This document shows positions 8,173 through 16,851 of a stretch of 64,000 bases of DNA, in pieces. A program made the translations under genes and the position numbers. Within the stretch, counting starts at the first letter, position 1; each line of letters starts with the position of its first letter. Under the pieces are notes generated by a model that was not told the origin of the DNA, made no database searches, and was given only the letters and a program-made list of their open reading frames with translations. Source of the DNA: Acinetobacter gandensis (GTDB lineage Bacteria; Pseudomonadota; Gammaproteobacteria; Pseudomonadales; Moraxellaceae); assembly GCF_001678755.1 (NCBI RefSeq), contig NZ_LZDS01000023.1, positions 186,001 to 250,000 of the forward strand, read 5' to 3'.

Positions 8173-9252
8173 TTAGTTCAATGCTGTTACTACAGCTTGA
8201 CCCATTTCCACTGTACCGACTTTCGTACTGCCTTCAGACATAATGTCACCTGTACGTAAGCCTTGATCCAAAACATTACCTACAGCATCTTCAATCGCTT
8301 TAGCGGCAGCTTCTTCACGGAATGTGTAACGAAGCATCATCGCAACAGAAAGAATTGTCGCTAATGGGTTAGCAATGTTTTGACCTGCGATGTCAGGCGC
8401 AGAACCATGACATGGCTCATACATACCTTTACCATTTTCATCCAAAGATGCTGATGGCAACATACCAATTGAGCCCGTTAACATCGCCGCTTCGTCCGAT
8501 AAAATATCACCGAATAAGTTACCAGTTACGATCACATCAAACTGTTTCGGTGCGCGTACCAATTGCATTGCAGCATTGTCTACATACATATGAGACAAGT
8601 TGATTTCTGGGTATTGTTCTTCTTTCAATGCAGTAACGGTTTGTTTCCAAAGCTCAGTCACTTCAAGCACGTTGGCTTTATCTACCGAACATACTTTACC
8701 GCCACGTAAGTTAGCCATTTCAAAAGCAACTTTGGCAATACGTTTAATTTCAGACTCAGCATAAACGTCGGTGTTGAAACCTTGTTTTTCACCGTTTTCA
8801 AGCTCACGAATACCACGTGGTTGACCGAAGTAAATACCACCAGTCAATTCACGTACGATAAGAATATCCAAACCTGACACGATTTCAGGTTTCAAACTTG
8901 AAGCATCTGCCAATTGTGGATAAAGAATCGCTGGACGTAAATTCGCGAATAAATTTAATTCTGAGCGAATTTTTAACAAACCACGTTCTGGACGGATTGA
9001 ACGTTCAATACTATCCCACTTCGGACCACCGACTGCACCTAACAAAATAGCATCAGCTTTTTTTGCTTGCGCTGCTGTTACGTCAGGGTATGGTGAACCA
9101 TGTGCATCAATTGCTGCGCCACCTAATAAACCTTGTTCCCAAGTCAAACCTAAGTTGAATTTTTCATTCACACGTGTAAGCACTTGTTCAGCCGCTTTCA
9201 CGATTTCAGGACCAATACCATCACCTGGTAAAATCAAAATATGTTTTGACAT
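8173..9252 (-). CDS. leuB: 3-isopropylmalate dehydrogenase
   Basis: Catalyses the NAD-dependent oxidative decarboxylation of 3-isopropylmalate in leucine synthesis. Start region [12 protein letters not shown], the substrate-binding [14 protein letters not shown] and the isocitrate/isopropylmalate signature [25 protein letters not shown] are all present. About 359 residues, normal. ATG 9252 (MSKHIL) has GGAAA at suitable spacing; the upstream ATG 9264 has none. Last gene of the minus-strand leuC-leuD-lipoprotein-leuB group. Confidence 0.97.
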   Translation of the reverse strand: MSKHILILPGDGIGPEIVKAAEQVLTRVNEKFNLGLTWEQGLLGGAAIDAHGSPYPDVTAAQAKKADAILLGAVGGPKWDSIERSIRPERGLLKIRSELNLFANLRPAILYPQLADASSLKPEIVSGLDILIVRELTGGIYFGQPRGIRELENGEKQGFNTDVYAESEIKRIAKVAFEMANLRGGKVCSVDKANVLEVTELWKQTVTALKEEQYPEINLSHMYVDNAAMQLVRAPKQFDVIVTGNLFGDILSDEAAMLTGSIGMLPSASLDENGKGMYEPCHGSAPDIAGQNIANPLATILSVAMMLRYTFREEAAAKAIEDAVGNVLDQGLRTGDIMSEGSTKVGTVEMGQAVVTALN

Positions 9253-9293
9253 GAGTGTTTCCATTTATACGCTGGCTTTATTACCAGTCAGAT

Positions 9294-9857
9294 TTAAAGT
9301 TTTTTTTCTACGAACTCACCAAGTCCTGTTAAGACATTGTATGGGCGGCAGAAACGTCGAATGGTCTTTTTTTCCTGAATCAAATCAACACATAAAGGAT
9401 CTGGCGCAGATACAGCCAATAAACTGCCTTTTTGCTTTGAACGATCACGGAACATTTTAAAACTATACTGCTGCTTGGCTCTAAAATTATGAATCACATG
9501 CAGAGATTCCGCTTTATCTGTTGAAATTGGATAAAATCGAATCACCACTTCATGCTGTCCCGGTGGCACAGAAAGATATAATGCATTCGGATCTGATAAC
9601 GAATGGCCATTTAAACGGACAATGCCCGCTTTAATTGCAGCGCGTTGAACGTGGTGATTACTCGAATCAACCACCATTAATTTATCAAAACGCTCAAACT
9701 CACACGTCGCTCGACCTACGCAACGAATGACTGCATTATTTTTCGTGCTTTCAGTTTCTTTCACATTTTTAATGCGTGCTGTGTCAATGGTTTGACATGC
9801 ACCCAGTGATGCTAGCACCACGCCTGTAACAATCAGCTGACCGAAGAACTTTCGCAT
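9294..9857 (-). CDS. Lipoprotein of unknown function inside the leu cluster
   Basis: 187 residues with a signal peptide and lipobox LGAC (cysteine near residue 21). The mature domain has a PEGA-like feel: LSVPPGQHEVVIRFYP resembles the glycine/proline-containing turn of surface carbohydrate-binding-type beta domains. There are also four further cysteines (CVGRATC, PLC, RFC). It sits between leuD (105 bases upstream) and leuB (41 bases downstream) on the same strand, so it is probably carried on the leu transcript. Nothing links it to leucine synthesis; function unknown. Confidence 0.75.
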   Translation of the reverse strand: MRKFFGQLIVTGVVLASLGACQTIDTARIKNVKETESTKNNAVIRCVGRATCEFERFDKLMVVDSSNHHVQRAAIKAGIVRLNGHSLSDPNALYLSVPPGQHEVVIRFYPISTDKAESLHVIHNFRAKQQYSFKMFRDRSKQKGSLLAVSAPDPLCVDLIQEKKTIRRFCRPYNVLTGLGEFVEKKL

Positions 9858-9962
9858 TATTCGAACCCAACCTGTTCAATTCTGACTAACGTATAAATTT
9901 TGTTATGTCTGATATTAACAAGAGTTGGACATAGATACTACAGCGAAGTTCTTGGTCCATAC

Positions 9963-10613
9963 TTAGGCTTTAATCTCAGCAAAAACCCAAGGTCGTGATT
10001 GCTTGGTTTTTTCTTCATAAGCTCGAATATCATCTGCAGCTTGCAAAGTTAGACCAATATCATCCAAACCATTTAATAAACAGTGTTTGCGAAATGGATC
10101 AACTTCAAATTTGAATGCTTCGCCTGTCGGGGTACGAACTTCTTGTGCTTCTAGATCAATGATTAATTGATAGCCTTCAGTCGCAAAACATTCTTTAAAA
10201 AGTTGATCTACAATCTCTTCAGACAAAATCACGGGCAACATGCCATTTTTAAAGCTGTTGTTATAGAAAATGTCTGCATAGCTTGGCGCAATCACAGTAC
10301 GGAAACCGTATTCTTCCAAAGCCCACGGCGCATGTTCACGGCTAGAACCACAACCAAAGTTGGCACGTGAAATCAAGATTGATGCACCTTGATAACGAGC
10401 TTGGTTTAATGCGAAATCTGGGTTTAATGGACGTTTTGAGTTATCTAAGCCCAAATAACCTTCATCTAAATAACGCAATTCATCAAATAAGTTTTCACCA
10501 AAACCAGTGCGTTTGATTGATTTCAAGAACTGTTTTGGAATGATTAAATCAGTATCGACATTGGCACGGTCTAAAGGTGCAACGATACCTTGTTCAACGG
10601 TATATTTTTTCAT
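9963..10613 (-). CDS. leuD: 3-isopropylmalate dehydratase small subunit
   Basis: With LeuC it isomerises 2-isopropylmalate to 3-isopropylmalate. The aconitase swivel-domain motifs are clear: [26 protein letters not shown] and [17 protein letters not shown]. 216 residues, normal. AGGAGC precedes the start. It lies 24 bases behind leuC and is surely co-transcribed with it. Confidence 0.97.
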   Translation of the reverse strand: MKKYTVEQGIVAPLDRANVDTDLIIPKQFLKSIKRTGFGENLFDELRYLDEGYLGLDNSKRPLNPDFALNQARYQGASILISRANFGCGSSREHAPWALEEYGFRTVIAPSYADIFYNNSFKNGMLPVILSEEIVDQLFKECFATEGYQLIIDLEAQEVRTPTGEAFKFEVDPFRKHCLLNGLDDIGLTLQAADDIRAYEEKTKQSRPWVFAEIKA

Positions 10614-10637
10614 GCTGTTTGCTCCTAGCTGCCAATA

Positions 10638-12071
10638 TTAGAAAGAACGTACATCAACAAAGTGACCTGCAATTGCGGCTGCTGCTGCCATTGCTGGGCT
10701 TACTAAGTGAGTGCGACCGCCATTGCCTTGACGACCTTCAAAGTTACGGTTCGATGTTGATGCACAGTGCTCACCCGGTTGTAATTTGTCAGCGTTCATC
10801 GCTAAGCACATTGAACAACCTGGCTCACGCCATTCAAAACCAGCTTCGATTAAGATCTTGTCTAAACCTTCAGCTTCAGCTTGTGCTTTCACTAAACCTG
10901 AACCCGGCACAACCATCGCTTGTTTAATACTTGATGCAACTTTTTTGCCTTTTGCAATTTCTGCTGCTGCACGAATATCTTCAATACGCGAGTTGGTGCA
11001 AGAACCAATAAACACACGGTCTAATTGAATATCTGCTAACGCCTGACCTGCGGTTAAACCCATGTAATTATACGCACGTGTCCAGTCATTACGCTGAACA
11101 TCATCCTTTGCTTGTTCTAAGGTTGGCACAGCTTGAGTCACAGGAATCACCATCTCAGGAGACGTTCCCCAAGACACTTGTGGCTCAATTTCTTCACCTT
11201 GCAATACCACAACGGTATCAAAGTGTGCATCTTCATCGGAATGCAAAGTATTCCAGTATGCAACTGCTTGATCCCACTGCTCACCTTTCGGTGCATAAGG
11301 ACGATTTTTCACATATTCAATGGTTTTGTCATCGACAGCGACCATACCCACACGGGCACCGCCTTCGATTGCCATATTACATACGGTCATACGGCCTTCA
11401 ATCGACATATCACGGAACACTTGACCACCAAATTCAATCGCGTGACCTGTACCACCTGCGGTACCAATTTTACCAATAATCGCTAAAACCACGTCTTTAG
11501 ATGTTACGCCTTGACCTAATTGACCATCAACACGTACCAACATGTTTTTCATTTTCTTTTGAACTAAGCATTGAGTTGCCAATACATGTTCAACTTCAGA
11601 TGTACCAATACCATGTGCCAAGCAACCAAATGCACCATGTGTCGCAGTATGCGAGTCACCACATACCACGGTCATACCAGGCAAAGTTAAACCTTGCTCA
11701 GGCCCGACCACATGTGCAATCCCTTGACGCACGTCATTAATGTCAAATTGCGCAACATTAAAAGTTTTGCAGTTATCATCTAAAGTTTGTACTTGAATAC
11801 GTGAAGTATCATCTTCAATACCAGCAATACCTTCAGAACGTTCTTTTTTAGAAGTAGGTACGTTATGGTCAGGTGTTGCAACGTTTGCACTTAAACGCCA
11901 AGGTGCACGACCTGCAAGCTGTAGACCTTCAAATGCTTGTGGTGAAGTTACTTCATGCAATAAATGACGGTCGATATATAATAATGAAGAGCCATCATCT
12001 CGTTGTTTTACTAAATGGTCATCCCACAATTTGTCATACAATGTTTGTGCTTTTTGGGTTTCGCCTGCCAT
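10638..12071 (-). CDS. leuC: 3-isopropylmalate dehydratase large subunit
   Basis: Catalytic subunit of isopropylmalate isomerase. The [4Fe-4S] ligands are visible in [13 protein letters not shown] and the CSMC pair near the C terminus, and substrate-site motifs such as [12 protein letters not shown] are intact. About 477 residues, normal. ATG 12071 (MAGETQ) has GGAG nine bases upstream and is preferred over GTG 12086. First gene of the minus-strand leu group; about 350 bases of AT-rich DNA separate it from the divergent DUF2061 gene. Confidence 0.97.
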   Translation of the reverse strand: MAGETQKAQTLYDKLWDDHLVKQRDDGSSLLYIDRHLLHEVTSPQAFEGLQLAGRAPWRLSANVATPDHNVPTSKKERSEGIAGIEDDTSRIQVQTLDDNCKTFNVAQFDINDVRQGIAHVVGPEQGLTLPGMTVVCGDSHTATHGAFGCLAHGIGTSEVEHVLATQCLVQKKMKNMLVRVDGQLGQGVTSKDVVLAIIGKIGTAGGTGHAIEFGGQVFRDMSIEGRMTVCNMAIEGGARVGMVAVDDKTIEYVKNRPYAPKGEQWDQAVAYWNTLHSDEDAHFDTVVVLQGEEIEPQVSWGTSPEMVIPVTQAVPTLEQAKDDVQRNDWTRAYNYMGLTAGQALADIQLDRVFIGSCTNSRIEDIRAAAEIAKGKKVASSIKQAMVVPGSGLVKAQAEAEGLDKILIEAGFEWREPGCSMCLAMNADKLQPGEHCASTSNRNFEGRQGNGGRTHLVSPAMAAAAAIAGHFVDVRSF

Positions 12072-12426
12072 GTCGATTTGCTCCACTGGACTGGGTAAAT
12101 TCTTTCGTTAAATCGATTATAACGAGCTATTAACATAAATCTAATTTATCATTTTTATTAGTTTAAAAACTTATAGGAATGATAAAAAGTCAGTGATTTC
12201 ACTGCTTTTTTAAATCTAATTATCTAGCTGAAAACAGCGCCAATTCTGGCTTAACGCCTAGTTTCTCTTCGACATTTCGCCTGCATTTTTATAAGCATAA
12301 TCATTCTGCAAAGGCATAATTAAAAAATTCAATGATGATAAATTGAAATTTCTCTTTTACAACGCAAATAAGAATCATTATTATTAAATCAAGCCAAAAT
12401 GAATTGATTAAACAAGGAGCATTCTC
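12072..12426. other. AT-rich divergent spacer upstream of leuC and the DUF2061 gene
   Basis: Holds the promoters of both divergent genes. I see no leader peptide rich in leucine codons on the leuC side. The side towards 12427 contains a Fur-box-like sequence, listed separately. Confidence 0.5.
12364..12382 (+). promoter_or_regulatory. Possible Fur box
   Basis: GCAAATAAGAATCATTATT matches the 19-base consensus GATAATGATAATCATTATC at 14 positions, with the right half nearly perfect. It lies 45 bases before the DUF2061 start. Confidence 0.35.
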
Positions 12427-12663
12427 ATGGCACACATTAACAAATTCGTCGAAAACAATCAGCGCATGTTTAAGAAAACATTGAGCTATTACATCATGCA
12501 CATTACGGTTGCGATGCTTGTTGGTTATTTTGTCACTGGCAGCTGGGCAATGGCTATTACTTTAAGTTTACTTGAACCGACTGTTCAAGCATTTGCCTTC
12601 TTCTTCCACGAAAAAGCTTGGGAAAAGAAAGATAAAATTGATCAGGAAAATATTCCCGCTTAA
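12427..12663 (+). CDS. DUF2061 family small membrane protein
   Basis: 78 residues. The segment from about 17 to 65 (KKTLSYYIMHITVAMLVGYF ... LSLLEPTVQAFAFFFHEKAW) matches the DUF2061 pattern of two hydrophobic helices with a Glu-Pro and a HEKxW ending. Function unknown. AAGGAG at good spacing supports the start. A Fur-like sequence upstream suggests possible iron control, and an intrinsic terminator follows. Confidence 0.85.
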   Translation: MAHINKFVENNQRMFKKTLSYYIMHITVAMLVGYFVTGSWAMAITLSLLEPTVQAFAFFFHEKAWEKKDKIDQENIPA

Positions 12664-12686
12664 TTTCCTTTCGCTGTTCCTTGTTC

Positions 12687-12712
12687 AAAACCACCCTCGG
12701 GTGGTTTTTTTA
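12687..12712 (+). terminator. Intrinsic terminator after the DUF2061 gene
   Basis: AAAACCACCC pairs with GGGTGGTTTT around a very small loop, followed by further T residues. Confidence 0.85.
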
Positions 12713-12764
12713 TTCTGCATCACGTTTATAGAGCAGGATTGTCACAACTGTAAATCCGATGAGA

Positions 12765-12962
12765 CTACAATTTATCTTGCTGTGTTTCATGCGCATGCAC
12801 TAACTGCTCAATTGCAATAAGTAACTGTGTTTTCGCTGCATTACATTCAGCTGCGGCTTGATTTTCATCATCTTCATCGTCTGCAAGTTCATATACGGCA
12901 CAGCGCTTTTCAACCGTACCTTCAAAAATGTCCAGTAGATTTTTTATATGTTTAAGATCCAT
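12765..12962 (-). CDS. Small acidic protein, unknown function
   Basis: About 65 residues from ATG 12962 (MDLKHIKNLLD), which has GAGGGA at good spacing; a longer frame begins at 13001. Helical and acidic (LADDEDDENQAA), with no signal peptide or membrane segment. No family recognised. It faces the DUF2061 gene and stands alone. Confidence 0.55.
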   Translation of the reverse strand: MDLKHIKNLLDIFEGTVEKRCAVYELADDEDDENQAAAECNAAKTQLLIAIEQLVHAHETQQDKL

Positions 12963-13607
12963 ATCTTTATCCCTCAAGGAAAATATCAACAAGTTCTGCA
13001 CATTTTCCAGTTTTATGTCTAATGTTCAGAATCATTCAATTTGATTCGCGCCAATACTTCAAACAGTTGATTCAAGTCGAAAACAGCCTTTCTATTATTC
13101 TTAAAATTGCTATTTAAATTTTTCTATAAATTAGCACTGAAATTCGCCTAAGTTACGAGTTGTCTTTGACTTCATTGAGTACATTCAAACCATGCCTCAA
13201 TGCCTGTACTCACACTATTATGCACATTGTCATCAATGCATAAATCAGAGACTTTGTAACAACGAATGAAGAAAAAAATACATATCTAAAAAATAACTTT
13301 AATGAAAGAAAATTTGCTCATTCAGCGCATTTTTTCAAATCTTAGCTGAGTCTCGCTGTAACCAGATGTTAGTCACGACATGAATGATTAAAAGCGCCTC
13401 ATTCGCCCTTTTATGGAACGAATTTATTTAAAGTGATTAGAAAACGATAACTTAAATAAAAATAACCCTGTGTTACTTATGCAAAATAATGATAGCAAAC
13501 GTAATGAATGCTTAGTTTTAAATCAAAAGATACAACTTTCCCTTTGATTTATTCTTAAAATATTATAACAATGCATATAAGCATAAAAATTCTTTATAGG
13601 AATGAAG
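12963..13607. other. Gene-free AT-rich spacer
   Basis: About 640 bases with stops in all frames and no convincing RNA gene. It contains the promoters of the small acidic protein gene (left) and the LysR gene (right); no clear dyad was found. Confidence 0.5.
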
Positions 13608-14471
13608 ATGAATCTCGCAGCCTTTGAAGCCTTTGTAAAAGTCATGGAAACTGGTTCGATCTCCTTGGCAGCAGATCAACTCTTCATTACCCAACCTGCT
13701 GTCACCAAACGTATTCATAGTTTAGAAGAATACTTTGGCGTGAAATTATTTGAATCTGCTGGTCGTGGTGTACAAGCTACGCATGCTGCAAATTCACTTT
13801 TGCCAAAAGTAAAAAGCTGGTTGAATGAATTGGGTGATATTCACCATACCTTGAGCCATGAACAAGGTCAGGTACAAGGCAAATTAAAAATTGGTACTAG
13901 CCATCACATTGGTTTACATCATTTGCCACACCACTTACAGCGCTATGTACAACAATATCCTGAAGTGACTTTAGACGTGCATTTTGTTGATTCAGAACAA
14001 GCACATGAGCAAGTCCTTGCAGGCGATCTTGAATTGGCATTTTTAACCTTGCCACCGCAAGGTGATAGTCGTTTGAAATACATTACGACTTGGAATGATC
14101 CATTGGTATTTGTGGTATCACCTTTCCATCCTTTAGCACAAATTGAACATTTAACTTTAGAAGATTTGATTCAATACCCAAGTCTATTGCCTGCTGCACA
14201 GACTTATACCAGTCAAATCACTCTAGCTGAATTTGAAAAGCATGGACTCAAACCAAAAGTAACCATGAGTAACAATTCTCTTGAATCAATTCGAATGTTG
14301 GTATCGATTGGTCTAGGTTGGTCAGTTTTACCTAAAACATTATTGAACCAGGACTTAAAACAGTTAGATTTAGCTTCGAATATGAATCGTAAATTAGGGA
14401 TTGTTTGGCATCCAGGCCGTACCCAATCTCGTGCTGCTGAAAAATTAGTTGAATTGATGAAAGATATTTAA
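13608..14471 (+). CDS. LysR-family transcriptional regulator
   Basis: Winged-helix DNA-binding domain at residues 1-60 (LAADQLFITQPAVTKRIHSLEEYFGVKLFE), then a periplasmic-binding-protein-like effector domain to the end. About 287 residues, normal. ATG 13608 has AGGA eight bases upstream; ATG 13602 is too close to it. No adjacent structural gene is divergently arranged, so the target is not evident. Effector unknown. Confidence 0.9.
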   Translation: MNLAAFEAFVKVMETGSISLAADQLFITQPAVTKRIHSLEEYFGVKLFESAGRGVQATHAANSLLPKVKSWLNELGDIHHTLSHEQGQVQGKLKIGTSHHIGLHHLPHHLQRYVQQYPEVTLDVHFVDSEQAHEQVLAGDLELAFLTLPPQGDSRLKYITTWNDPLVFVVSPFHPLAQIEHLTLEDLIQYPSLLPAAQTYTSQITLAEFEKHGLKPKVTMSNNSLESIRMLVSIGLGWSVLPKTLLNQDLKQLDLASNMNRKLGIVWHPGRTQSRAAEKLVELMKDI

Positions 14472-14490
14472 TGCTTCAATAGACAAAGCA

Positions 14491-14517
14491 AAAGCCACCT
14501 GTACGGTGGCTTTTTTT
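14491..14517 (+). terminator. Intrinsic terminator after the LysR gene
   Basis: AAAGCCACC and GGTGGCTTT arms followed by a T7 run. Confidence 0.88.
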
Positions 14518-14534
14518 ATAACAAAAAAAGGAAT

Positions 14535-14777
14535 CTATTTTGTCACTGAATCTTCATGCAAAGATTCATTGAGCTGATCGATAATAATCGCCCATTCACC
14601 ATCAGACTTAATTTTTTCTGCCAAAAATTGACGCTGCCCCTCAGTCCAATAATCAGCTTCAGTAATTTTGGTATGCGCACTCAATTGATGGGTCACAATA
14701 AACAAAGCAATTGCTTCTTCGCTTGACTCCAAGCCTAGCTGTTCAAATAGATTCGTCATACGTGGACGTACACTCAT
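14535..14777 (-). CDS. DUF2789 family protein
   Basis: 80 residues matching the small DUF2789 family: MTNLFEQLGLESSEEAIALFIVTH followed by an all-helical domain with ITEADYWTEGQRQFL. Cytoplasmic, function unknown. It converges on the LysR gene and shares that terminator region. Confidence 0.82.
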   Translation of the reverse strand: MSVRPRMTNLFEQLGLESSEEAIALFIVTHQLSAHTKITEADYWTEGQRQFLAEKIKSDGEWAIIIDQLNESLHEDSVTK

Positions 14778-14877
14778 TGTTATGCTCCTCAGCCGATTTT
14801 ATTGGGATGTTTTAATCTTCAATTGTTCTGCTCTAAGAGATATAACATGGAACATCCATGTACTCAATTATAGAATT

Positions 14878-15357
14878 CTATAGCGGTGAAAAATGAATAA
14901 AAGGCAGGCTCAACATCACCACCACCACGATTTGAATAAATAACCATAACACAGGTACGCCTAGACTTACGCCACCTTCTTCAGCAAAGACCTTTTCATT
15001 GTATTTGGGGTGATTCATATAAGCTTTGGTTTTTTGCTGTGCAAATTTGAGGTACAAATCTTTGCCCATCAAGCCAATCAATATGTTAGGTACAAATGAC
15101 AATGCGGCAATGGATTGTACAGATAGTCCAACAATTTCCACTACCAATCCCACCACGAACATAATTGCAAGCCACAAGAAGAAGTAGCTATACATTTTGC
15201 GATATAGCAGCCAATACACCCCAAAAATTAAACCCGCCCAGCTCAAAGCTAATGGTTTCGTTGTCACATTTTTCTGTTCAAGATAACTTAAATAGTGTGC
15301 TGCTCTTGGCCCAATAAAAATACGTAGTAAATGTTTAAAATTTTCTGCTGGCTGCAT
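14878..15357 (-). CDS. DUF2628 family membrane protein
   Basis: 159 residues with hydrophobic segments near 38-58, 60-80, 82-100 and 132-155. The pattern of a short cytoplasmic N terminus (FIGPRAAHYL) before SWAGLIFGVYWLLYRKMY is typical of DUF2628. Inner-membrane location, function unknown. A perfect 18-bp palindrome lies 34 bases upstream of its start. Confidence 0.8.
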   Translation of the reverse strand: MQPAENFKHLLRIFIGPRAAHYLSYLEQKNVTTKPLALSWAGLIFGVYWLLYRKMYSYFFLWLAIMFVVGLVVEIVGLSVQSIAALSFVPNILIGLMGKDLYLKFAQQKTKAYMNHPKYNEKVFAEEGGVSLGVPVLWLFIQIVVVVMLSLPFIHFSPL

Positions 15358-15390
15358 AAAAAGAAAAATTAAAGGAATATTAAGCTTAGT

Positions 15391-15408
15391 GTAGCGAATA
15401 TTCGCTAC
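15391..15408. promoter_or_regulatory. Perfect 18-bp palindrome, possible operator
   Basis: GTAGCGAATATTCGCTAC reads identically on both strands. It has no T run and sits between the terminator of the HAD gene and the DUF2628 start, so a dimeric regulator site is plausible. Confidence 0.45.
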
Positions 15409-15410
15409 AT

Positions 15411-15434
15411 AAAAAAAGCACCCGAAGGTGCTTT
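15411..15434 (-). terminator. Intrinsic terminator after the HAD hydrolase gene
   Basis: AAAGCACC and GGTGCTTT arms around CGAA; on the minus strand the stem is followed by seven T residues. Confidence 0.85.
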
Positions 15435-15456
15435 AAATGACACTGCTGTAAAACTG

Positions 15457-16113
15457 TTAAGCTTGGATTGACCAATCCTGAATATCCCAGCCCTGTTCTT
15501 TGGCTAAAATTTCTAAGCGATCATCTGGGTTGACTGCAATCGCATGATCCGCATATTCCAATAAGAATCGATCATTGATTGAATCTGAATAAGCCCAAGA
15601 TTCCGTCACATCACGGCCTTCAAGCCATTGATTGAGACGTACTAATTTGCCCTTTTGGTAGCACGGGGTATTGATCACTTTTCCTGTGTATTTACCATCC
15701 ACAATTTCTGCATTTGTAGCGATAATTTCGGTAATACCAAACTCACGGAAAATCGGGGCGGTAATAAAATCAGATGTTGCTGTAATCCCAACCAATTGAT
15801 GGCCCGCCTCTTGATGGCGTTGAATTGCTGCAAAACCTTCAGGGCGCATTTGTGCACGAATCACTTTTTTCATGAACAGTTCATGCAACTCAGTTAAATA
15901 AGAGGTGTCATGCTGCGTTAAAAACTGAAAGACAAATTCATTGTAAGCAATTGGATCAAGCTGACCTTTTTTATAATCGTCATAAAACTTGTCATTCATA
16001 GCACGGTGATGAATCGGATCAACCAAGCCTTCATTGACCAAAAACTCTCCCCATGAATGGTCTGAGTCGGTATTTAATAAGGTGTGATCAAGGTCAAACA
16101 GTGCCAATTTCAT
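15457..16113 (-). CDS. HAD-superfamily hydrolase (subfamily IB, SerB/CicA-like)
   Basis: Predicted cytoplasmic phosphatase. Motif I DLDHTLLNTD carries the nucleophile Asp; the helical cap follows; motif II lies in VGITATSDF; motif III/IV lies in WAYSDSINDRFLLEYADHAIAVNPD. 218 residues, typical of the HAD-IB group that includes phosphoserine phosphatase-like enzymes. The substrate cannot be assigned. Divergent from rppH. Confidence 0.88.
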   Translation of the reverse strand: MKLALFDLDHTLLNTDSDHSWGEFLVNEGLVDPIHHRAMNDKFYDDYKKGQLDPIAYNEFVFQFLTQHDTSYLTELHELFMKKVIRAQMRPEGFAAIQRHQEAGHQLVGITATSDFITAPIFREFGITEIIATNAEIVDGKYTGKVINTPCYQKGKLVRLNQWLEGRDVTESWAYSDSINDRFLLEYADHAIAVNPDDRLEILAKEQGWDIQDWSIQA

Positions 16114-16294
16114 GAAAATACTCGTAAAAGCTGAAATTTAAGAAAAAAATTGTAAATCTATCTCCGCTAGTCGATAGAAATTCGTTAAGATCATAACAAT
16201 TTTAACATTTTTACACTTTGCTTTTTCGAGATGGACACAGAAATAAACGTCCCCGAGCACAAAGTCATAAATTACACAATTTTTAGGTAGCCAA

Positions 16295-16774
16295 ATGATC
16301 GATTCAGAAGGTTTCCGACCCAACGTCGGGATCATTTTGGCAAACGACATTGGACAAGTTTTATGGGCAAAGCGCATTGGTCACAATGCTTGGCAATTTC
16401 CACAAGGTGGTATCCAACATGGAGAAACCCCCGAACAGGCACTTTACCGTGAGCTGAGAGAAGAAGTTGGCTTACTGCCCGAACACGTCCAGGTGATAGC
16501 ACAAACCCAAGGGTGGTTGCGCTATCGTTTGCCGCATCGGTATATACGCACGGATTCAGACCCTGTATGTATTGGTCAAAAACAAAAGTGGTTTTTACTT
16601 AAACTGACGGCTTCAGCACACAATATTCAGCTGGATTTGTCAGACCCACCAGAGTTTGATCAATGGCAATGGGTCAGCTACTGGTATCCATTGGGTCAGG
16701 TCGTGAATTTTAAGCGTGATGTATACCGCAAAGCCATGGTGGAACTGTGCAATCAGCTTCCACGGAAACCATAA
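16295..16774 (+). CDS. rppH: RNA pyrophosphohydrolase RppH (Nudix)
   Basis: Removes pyrophosphate from mRNA 5' ends, opening them to RNase E. The full Nudix box spans [17 protein letters not shown] and REEVGL. The N terminus ([12 protein letters not shown]) and the RLPHRYIR segment are RppH-specific. 159 residues, normal. It is followed by ptsP 77 bases downstream, an order common in gamma-proteobacteria. Confidence 0.95.
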   Translation: MIDSEGFRPNVGIILANDIGQVLWAKRIGHNAWQFPQGGIQHGETPEQALYRELREEVGLLPEHVQVIAQTQGWLRYRLPHRYIRTDSDPVCIGQKQKWFLLKLTASAHNIQLDLSDPPEFDQWQWVSYWYPLGQVVNFKRDVYRKAMVELCNQLPRKP

Positions 16775-16851
16775 AAATTTGCCCAGCTTGTGCAGATTTT
16801 TTAGATGAGTGTTGTTATAAATAAAGCAGAATAAATTAAGGAGCAGAGCCG

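Noticed and set aside
11078..11486. Two overlapping plus-strand frames opposite leuC
   Set aside because: Antisense shadows of leuC; no start signals and no protein-like pattern.
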